A DNA stretch of 61,371 nucleotides, from positions 1 through 61,371 of the forward strand of contig NZ_JALHLF010000007.1 in assembly GCF_022832435.1 (NCBI RefSeq). Reading direction: 5' to 3'. A program made the position numbers and the translations under genes. Positions within the stretch are counted from its first letter, which is position 1. Every line of letters begins with the position of its first letter. The DNA comes from Novosphingobium organovorum. GTDB taxonomy: Bacteria > Pseudomonadota > Alphaproteobacteria > Sphingomonadales > Sphingomonadaceae. This document shows, in pieces, positions 56,810 through 61,371 of this stretch. Under the pieces are notes generated by a model. It saw only the letters and a program-made list of their open reading frames with translations. It was not told the origin of the DNA and did not search any database.

Positions 56810-58057
56810 TCAGGCGAGGTCCTTGCCGCGCGCCATCGCGGTAACGATCGCGAGCATCAGTGCGAAAGCGCCGCCCAGCACCAGGCCGAGCGGCTGGAGC
56901 GAGACCGGCGGCCAGAGCGCGACCGCGCCGCTGGCGATCGCGGTCACCGCAAGCTGGATCGTTCCGAGCAGCCCGGCCGCAGAGCCGATCCCCTCGCGCA
57001 CTGCGTCGAGCGCGCTGGTGGCTGCGGGCGTCAGCACGAAGCCGGCGATGACGAAAAGCAGCACCGAATAGGCCTGGAACAGCGCCAGCGGCACGCCGCC
57101 GGGCAGCGTTACCGCGCCGAGGCCGAGCAAGGCCGTTGCCCCAAGCGCGGCCAGCGCGGCGCGGATCGCCAGCCGCGCCGGGCCCAGCCGCTTGAGCAGG
57201 TGGGGGGCGGCCTGCGTGGCCGCGATGGAGGCCCCCGCGTTCAAGGCCAGCAGCAGGCTGAACCACACCGGGGGCAGACCATAGACGCCCGAATAGAGAA
57301 AGGGCGCTGCGGTGACGAAGGCGAAAGGCACTGTCGTTGCAAGTCCGGCGACAAGCGCCCAGCCGATGAAGCGCGTGTTGGCGAGCAGTGCGCCGAGCGC
57401 GCGCGGCAAGCCGCTCCAGTCGGCGACGCGGCGCGCCGGTTCGAGCGTTTCGGGCAGGAAGACGATCACGCAGACCGCCGCAACGAGCCCGGCCCCCGCC
57501 AGTACGCCGAACAGCCCACGCCAGGACACGAGCTGGAGCAGGCCACTGCCGAGCAGTGGGGCAAGCATCGGTGAGAGGCCGATGACGAGAAAGGTGAAGG
57601 CCATCAGCCGCGCGGCGTGATGGCCGCGGTGCAGGTCGCGGATGATCGCGCGCGCGCTGCTCGTCCCGGCGCAGGCGCCCATGCCCTGCACGAAACGCAG
57701 CGCAACGAGCTGGTCAAGGCTGGTCACCGCCGAGCAGGCGAGCGAGGTAAGCACGAACAGGCCCAGCCCGCAGACCAGCGGTACGCGCCGTCCGAAGCGA
57801 TCCGCGAGCGCGCCGATCGGAATCTGCGCGAAGGCGAGCCCGAAGAAGAAGGCCGAGAGGGTGCGCTGCACCGCATTTTCGGACCCGCCAAGCGCGCTGG
57901 CCATGTCGGGCATGGCGGGCAGGTAAAGGTCGATCGCCAGCGGGCCGAGCGCGGAAAGGAATCCGAGCGCGATTCCGAAGCCGAGGCTTGCTTGCACGGG
58001 CCGTCCTGCCTCCACGGGGGCAGCGGACGGCGATTCGGGACGAGGGGCGGCGCTCAC
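56810..58057 (-). CDS. Bcr/CflA-family MFS drug exporter
   Basis: 415 residues with 12 membrane segments. ALGPLAIDLYLPAMPDMASALG in helix 1 and GALADRFGRRVPLVCG in the first loop are the Bcr/CflA (DHA1) pattern; RFVQGMGACAGTSSARAIIRD in helix 4-5 carries the antiporter motif C region. It likely exports a hydrophobic compound by proton antiport. A 17-bp element upstream (58091-58107) is shared with the MarR gene and the NTF2 genes to the right, so it probably belongs to that regulon and not to ferulate breakdown. Confidence 0.9.
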   Translation of the reverse strand: MSAAPRPESPSAAPVEAGRPVQASLGFGIALGFLSALGPLAIDLYLPAMPDMASALGGSENAVQRTLSAFFFGLAFAQIPIGALADRFGRRVPLVCGLGLFVLTSLACSAVTSLDQLVALRFVQGMGACAGTSSARAIIRDLHRGHHAARLMAFTFLVIGLSPMLAPLLGSGLLQLVSWRGLFGVLAGAGLVAAVCVIVFLPETLEPARRVADWSGLPRALGALLANTRFIGWALVAGLATTVPFAFVTAAPFLYSGVYGLPPVWFSLLLALNAGASIAATQAAPHLLKRLGPARLAIRAALAALGATALLGLGAVTLPGGVPLALFQAYSVLLFVIAGFVLTPAATSALDAVREGIGSAAGLLGTIQLAVTAIASGAVALWPPVSLQPLGLVLGGAFALMLAIVTAMARGKDLA

Positions 58058-58090
58058 GCGCGCTCGCGGCGAAGCTGAGGGGCGATCATC

Positions 58091-58107
58091 ATAATAACGA
58101 ATGTTAT
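58091..58107. promoter_or_regulatory. second MarR operator motif, site A (MFS exporter)
   Basis: ATAATAACGAATGTTAT, with ATAAC/GTTAT arms, lies 34 bp upstream of the MFS start. It matches site B at 15 of 17 positions. Confidence 0.75.
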
Positions 58108-58269
58108 AGTATGTGCGTGCAACGAATCAAGCGCCAACCCTATCCGCACGCGCTTCGGGAACGGCGCTGCCGCCCCGCAAAAAAAGCGCAGGGCCGCGTG
58201 CCGGGGCGAGAGATGGACAATCTCTTCAATCCCCTGGTCCTGGTTTGCGACGTCGGGAAAGGGGCCCGA

Positions 58270-58821
58270 TCAGTCCGTAAGGTCGGGCCTGGTCCCTTCT
58301 AGGAACAGCGAGCGGCCTTCGCCGTCGGTCTCTTCGAGCGTGTCGATAAGCGTGGAGAGGATATGGTCGAACATGGCCACTTCGTGCGGCTTGAGCTGCG
58401 AGAGCAGGTAGTCGGCCACGCGGTCGGTCTGCGGGCGCATGATGGTGTAGAGCCGTTCGCCTTCTTCGGTCAGCGAAAGCCGCTTGCGGCGCCGGTTGGT
58501 CTCGTCCCGCTCGACCCTGACACGGCCGTGCTTTTCGAGCGCGGCAACCGCGCGCGAGACGCTCATCGCGTTGACGCCGGTGCGTTCGGCCAGTTCGTGG
58601 CTGGCCGAATGGGGAAAACGCCCGATCAGCATGAGCATGCGAAATTCGTTGATGCTGATCTTGTACTGGTGTTCCAGGTTGATCGAGAAGGGCGCCATCA
58701 GCCGGTTCGAGAGCTTGAGCAGGCGGTGCAGGATCTCGGCGTGCGGGCTCACCGGGGGGAGGCCTTCGGGCGTTTCGCCATCGGTCGGGATCGCGGGCGA
58801 GTTCGGCTCGGTTTCACGCAT
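58270..58821 (-). CDS. MarR-family transcriptional regulator
   Basis: 183 residues from ATG 58821 (TTG 58866 would add 15). A ~35-residue Pro/Glu-rich N-terminus precedes the MarR fold: LLKLSNRLMAPFSINLEHQYKIS, FPHSASHELAERTGVNAMSVSRAVAALEKHGRV, then the basic wing ERDETNRRRKRLSLTEEGE. Its own promoter carries site B of a repeated motif that also stands before the MFS exporter and between the NTF2 genes, so autoregulation and local control are likely. The effector is unknown. MarR proteins of this type (such as DesR in SYK-6) control lignin catabolism, but that link is only suggestive. Confidence 0.9.
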   Translation of the reverse strand: MRETEPNSPAIPTDGETPEGLPPVSPHAEILHRLLKLSNRLMAPFSINLEHQYKISINEFRMLMLIGRFPHSASHELAERTGVNAMSVSRAVAALEKHGRVRVERDETNRRRKRLSLTEEGERLYTIMRPQTDRVADYLLSQLKPHEVAMFDHILSTLIDTLEETDGEGRSLFLEGTRPDLTD

Positions 58822-58858
58822 TCCTAGCCTGTGCGCCGAGCGCCGGTCGCTTGTCAAG

Positions 58859-58875
58859 ATAATCACGAATGTTAC
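58859..58875. promoter_or_regulatory. second MarR operator motif, site B (marR itself)
   Basis: ATAATCACGAATGTTAC, 38 bp upstream of the MarR start at 58821. It agrees with site A in 15 of 17 positions. Confidence 0.75.
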
Positions 58876-58917
58876 TTGTTGACCCGATGGTATGACGCGA
58901 CGCGCGCGCCGGCGGGG

Positions 58918-59313
58918 TTATTCCATCAGCGCGCAAGTCACGCCGGTGAAGCGCCCGTTGGCGACATGGTAGTGGATGCTCTGGCGCAGCTCCTGAACTT
59001 CGCCCGCACGAATTGGAAAGAACCGGTCGAGCCCCTCGGCGGCAAGCGCCTGGGCGGTAAGATCGCGCCGCGCTTCGATGCGTATCACGCCTTCGAGCGC
59101 GACGAGCTCGTCGCTCGCGGCGAAGCGCTCGATGGTCAGGCTTTCATCGACGTAGCTATGCAGGAACGCGTAGAAGCGCTTGAACGCCGCGCGGTCCGGC
59201 AGGTCGACGCCGAAGAAGGCGAGCCGCGCACCGGGGGCGTAGAAATCATAGACGGCATCGTAGTCGCGTGCGTTGAAGGCGGCGGCATAGCGCTCGTAAT
59301 CCTCACGGGTCAT
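58918..59313 (-). CDS. NTF2-fold protein (SnoaL-like), left member
   Basis: 131 residues from ATG 59313. One NTF2-like domain: REDYERYAAAFNARDYDAVYDFYAPGARLAFFGVDLPDRAAFKRFYAFLHSYVDESLTIERF. This is the arrangement of small cone-fold enzymes, but no catalytic pair can be assigned with confidence. It is divergent from another NTF2 gene, and the palindrome at 59363 lies between. Low similarity between the two suggests different substrates or an unequal pair. The function is unknown. Confidence 0.8.
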   Translation of the reverse strand: MTREDYERYAAAFNARDYDAVYDFYAPGARLAFFGVDLPDRAAFKRFYAFLHSYVDESLTIERFAASDELVALEGVIRIEARRDLTAQALAAEGLDRFFPIRAGEVQELRQSIHYHVANGRFTGVTCALME

Positions 59314-59362
59314 CGTGGTTCTCCCACTGGTTGTGCGCGTCACGGCGCGCTTGCCATATGTG

Positions 59363-59376
59363 ATAACGATCGTTAC
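59363..59376. promoter_or_regulatory. second MarR operator motif, site C (divergent NTF2 genes)
   Basis: ATAACGATCGTTAC contains the perfect palindrome TAACGATCGTTA. It is 50 bp from the left NTF2 start and 58 bp from the right one. Confidence 0.75.
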
Positions 59377-59434
59377 GGTTAAGCGCAACGACGGTCAGGC
59401 TCTTGCGCCCCAAGGCCGCGCAAGGGAGAGCACG

Positions 59435-59851
59435 ATGTCCGCAACCGCCGCGCGCGAAGGGCGCGCCTATACCGCGCAGGAACAGGCCAATATCGCGCAT
59501 GTGCGCGCGATGATCCGCGAGGTGCTCGATGCGCTCGATCCCGAAGCGGTCGAGCGGTTCATCGTGCCCGGCTACATCCAGCACAACCAGATGGTGGGGC
59601 AGGGCAGCGAGCCGCTCAAGCGCTTCCTGCGCGAGGCGAAAGTCCATTCGCCCGAGCCGGTCCACGACATCAAGCGCATCTTCGCCGATGGCGATCACGT
59701 CATCGTCCACTACCACTTGCGGCGTTGGCCCGGCGATACGGGCTATGCCATCGTCGACATCTTCCGGCTGGAGGAGACCATGGTGGTCGAGCACTGGGAC
59801 GTGATGATGGAGGTTCCTGGCGACAGCCCCAATCCCGTGGGGCCGTTCTGA
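59435..59851 (+). CDS. NTF2-fold protein (SnoaL-like polyketide cyclase type), right member
   Basis: 138 residues from ATG 59435, with AAGGGAGAG upstream. SnoaL-like domain: IREVLDALDPEAVERFIVPGYIQHNQMVGQG, then VHDIKRIFADGDHVIVHYHLRRW, and VDIFRLEETMVVEHWDVMMEVP near the end. The IQHNQ and VEHWD segments carry the His and Asp residues that line the pocket in this family. It lies 1 bp before the SDR gene, so the two are likely translated together. The substrate is unknown. Confidence 0.85.
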   Translation: MSATAAREGRAYTAQEQANIAHVRAMIREVLDALDPEAVERFIVPGYIQHNQMVGQGSEPLKRFLREAKVHSPEPVHDIKRIFADGDHVIVHYHLRRWPGDTGYAIVDIFRLEETMVVEHWDVMMEVPGDSPNPVGPF

Positions 59852-59852
59852 C

Positions 59853-60614
59853 ATGGCGCGCGCGGATCGCTTCACGGCAAAGCGCGTCGTTGTCCTGGGC
59901 GGCAACAGCGGGATCGGGCTTGCCTGCGCGCAGGGCTTCGCGGCCGAAGGCGCGCGGGTCTGCCTGACCGGGCGCAACCCCGAGACGATCGCGGCCGCAC
60001 TCGCGACGATCCCCGGCGCGCGCGGTGAAAGCGTGGACATCGCCGATCTGGCCGCGATGGACGCCTTCTACGCGGGCGTCGCGCAGGAGGAGGGCGGGAT
60101 CGACGTGCTCCTGGTCAACGCCGGGATGGGGGGCTTTGCGCTGATCGACACGCTGACGCCCGATTACTGGGATGAGGTCCACGCGATCAACCTGCGCGGC
60201 TGCGTCTTCGCGATGCAAAAGGCGCTTGCGCTGATGGGCGAGGGCGCGGCGATCGTGGTCACCGGGTCGATCGGTGGGCACGCTTTCGTACCGGGCAATC
60301 TGGCCTATGGCGCGGCCAAGGCCGGGCTCGCGCTGGCCATGCGGCAATTCGCGGGGGAGTGTGTAAGGCGCGCAATTCGCGTCAACATGGTCAGCCCCGG
60401 CCCGATCGAGACCCCGCTGCTCTACCGCAACCCCGGTATGGACGAGCGCGCGGTGGCGGGGCTGCGCGAACAGATGATCGCCGCCGTGCCGATGCGGCGC
60501 ATGGGCACGGCGCGCGAAGTCGCCGATGCCGTGCTTTTCCTTGCCTCGCACGAGGCCAGTTTCATTACCGCTGCAAACCTGATGGTCGATGGCGGCGCTC
60601 TCGAGATCGGATGA
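59853..60614 (+). CDS. short-chain dehydrogenase/reductase (SDR)
   Basis: 253 residues. Rossmann fold with the cofactor motif GGNSGIG (16-22), the NAG motif VNAG (88-91) and the catalytic triad S139, Y152, K156 (TGSIGGHAFVPGNLAYGAAK). RNP at 41-43 after strand 2 suggests NADP preference, but this is uncertain. The C-terminal SPGPIETPLLY is typical. It is second in the operon between the NTF2 protein and the DUF3237 protein. The substrate is unknown. Confidence 0.92.
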   Translation: MARADRFTAKRVVVLGGNSGIGLACAQGFAAEGARVCLTGRNPETIAAALATIPGARGESVDIADLAAMDAFYAGVAQEEGGIDVLLVNAGMGGFALIDTLTPDYWDEVHAINLRGCVFAMQKALALMGEGAAIVVTGSIGGHAFVPGNLAYGAAKAGLALAMRQFAGECVRRAIRVNMVSPGPIETPLLYRNPGMDERAVAGLREQMIAAVPMRRMGTAREVADAVLFLASHEASFITAANLMVDGGALEIG

Positions 60615-60626
60615 GGATCAGTCAGG

Positions 60627-61151
60627 ATGACGCACGACACCACGCCCTTTGCCGGGCCTTTTTCGACCATCGACAACCCGCGGCTCGAATTCGCGATGGA
60701 AGTGCGGCTGACTTTCCCGCGCGTGCAGATGATCGCCAATACGCCGGCTGGTGGCAACCGCACCGCCGTCTATGTCGAGGGGGGCACGTTCGAGGGGCCG
60801 CATCTCAAAGGCCAGGCGGTGCCCGGATCGGGCGGCGACTATGCCTATTTCCGGCCCGACGACGTGGCGGTGTTCGACGCGCGCTACATGCTGGAGGAGG
60901 ACGACGGCACGCTCATCCTGCTCAACAACCGGGGGTTCCTGTGGGGGCGCAAGCCCGGCACGATGGAGCGCCTGCGCGACTGGGCGTTCAAGGGGGGCGA
61001 GCCGGTCGAACAGCAGGAATATTACCTGCGCGGCAACCCCAGTTTCGAATGCCCGGTGGGCAAGCACGACTGGCTGACCAAGCACGTCTTCATCGGCGTG
61101 GGTGAGCGGCGCGCGGATGGCAATCTCTTGCGGTACTATGCGTTGATCTGA
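60627..61151 (+). CDS. DUF3237-family protein
   Basis: 174 residues. It resembles the DUF3237 family of single beta-barrel proteins: TPAGGNRTAVYVEGGTFEGPHLKG, AVPGSGGDYAYFRPDDVAVFDARYMLEEDDGTLILLNNRGF and the end KHVFIGVGERRADGNLLRYYALI. I know of no established reaction for the family. It follows the SDR gene by 12 bp on the same strand, so it likely belongs to one catabolic unit with the NTF2 and SDR proteins under the palindromic operator. Confidence 0.85.
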   Translation: MTHDTTPFAGPFSTIDNPRLEFAMEVRLTFPRVQMIANTPAGGNRTAVYVEGGTFEGPHLKGQAVPGSGGDYAYFRPDDVAVFDARYMLEEDDGTLILLNNRGFLWGRKPGTMERLRDWAFKGGEPVEQQEYYLRGNPSFECPVGKHDWLTKHVFIGVGERRADGNLLRYYALI

Positions 61152-61178
61152 AAGCGTCCGTCTGTGGTGCGCCCGCCG

Positions 61179-61371
61179 CGCTGCGACTAGTGGATTGATT
61201 TTGACATTTGAGCGCGCCCTATCCGATAGGGTATCAAATGTCAGAATCGAACCACTAGGTTCGTTACGCTCCCCAAGTCTCGCTGTCCCTCCCGCACGCG
61301 GGAGAGGGAAGGCGATTATACCCTCCCGCTGGCGGAAGGGCCGGAAGGCTTGGCACCGAAGGGACCTGGCC
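61179..61371. repeat. dispersed intergenic repeat, copy 2 (interrupted; continues past the window edge)
   Basis: It has the same block order as 15995-16133: CGCTGCGACTAG, then AAGTCTCGCTG, CCCTCCCGC, CCCTCCCGCTGGCGG, CCGGAAGGCTTGG, GAAGGGACCTGGCC. It is interrupted after CTAG by a 72-bp palindromic insertion. The right end touches the window edge, so its true length is unknown. Confidence 0.8.
61187..61258. mobile_element. 72-bp palindromic miniature element flanked by CTAG
   Basis: Nested arms are visible: CTAGTGG / CCACTAG at the ends, TGACATTTGA (61202-61211) against TCAAATGTCA (61234-61243), and CCCTATC (61217-61223) against GATAGGG (61225-61231). Copy 1 of the surrounding repeat lacks it and has a single CTAG, which fits insertion with a 4-bp CTAG duplication. 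There is no coding capacity, so it would be a non-autonomous element. Confidence 0.6.

Overview
The window is high-GC, densely packed DNA that reads as an alphaproteobacterial chromosome of the order Sphingomonadales (Novosphingobium/Sphingobium type). This is an inference from gene content: protocatechuate 4,5-dioxygenase LigAB, a LigM/DesA-type tetrahydrofolate-dependent O-demethylase, a 180-kDa-type NAD glutamate dehydrogenase, RegB/RegA, and an NDP-forming feruloyl-CoA-synthetase-like enzyme. No rRNA, tRNA, CRISPR array or intact insertion sequence was seen.

Left part (1-31.5 kb), mostly housekeeping. It starts with the end of a tol-pal operon (tolA 3' end, tolB, pal). Then come a zinc-finger/J-domain protein, a HAD phosphatase, and a copper-export P-type ATPase coupled to its CueR regulator. 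fumC follows, then an AT-richer 1-kb gap with an orphan minus-strand terminator, then gdhZ, an AbrB-type membrane protein, and an Lrp regulator divergent from phhA-hppD (phenylalanine to homogentisate) with a VOC protein. Next are degP-type protease, hflKC, mrp, an orphan molybdenum hydroxylase large subunit, hemH, a winged-helix protein, a PilZ protein and the redox two-component pair regBA.

Middle (31.5-38 kb). The cytochrome bo3 quinol oxidase operon cyoABCD with a SURF1 gene runs into regBA on the minus strand. A perfect FNR-type half-site pair lies upstream of cyoA. An MFS transporter is divergent.

Right part (38-57 kb), a catabolic supercluster for lignin-derived methoxylated aromatics. 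The predicted route has four steps. Ferulate becomes feruloyl-CoA (53312, FerA-like), then vanillin (55890, hydratase-lyase), then vanillate (51147, aldehyde dehydrogenase), then protocatechuate (43454, LigM/DesA), which LigAB (38156-39441) cleaves. The methyl group is carried on tetrahydrofolate and handled by a tightly overlapping operon metF-purU-folD-folB-ligA-ligB. A short MetE-core protein at 47367 may draw the same methyl-folate into methionine. Two regulatory circuits are visible as repeated palindromes: a 17-bp MarR-type operator at three promoters of the ferulate genes, and an IclR-type palindrome between the two divergent demethylation units.

Far right (56.8-61.4 kb). A MarR gene, an MFS exporter, two divergent NTF2-fold proteins, an SDR and a DUF3237 protein share a third operator motif at three promoters, apparently a small regulon of unknown substrate. 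The window ends in a dispersed repeat (second copy near 16.0 kb). Its right-hand copy carries a 72-bp, nearly perfect palindrome flanked by CTAG, which looks like a miniature mobile element.
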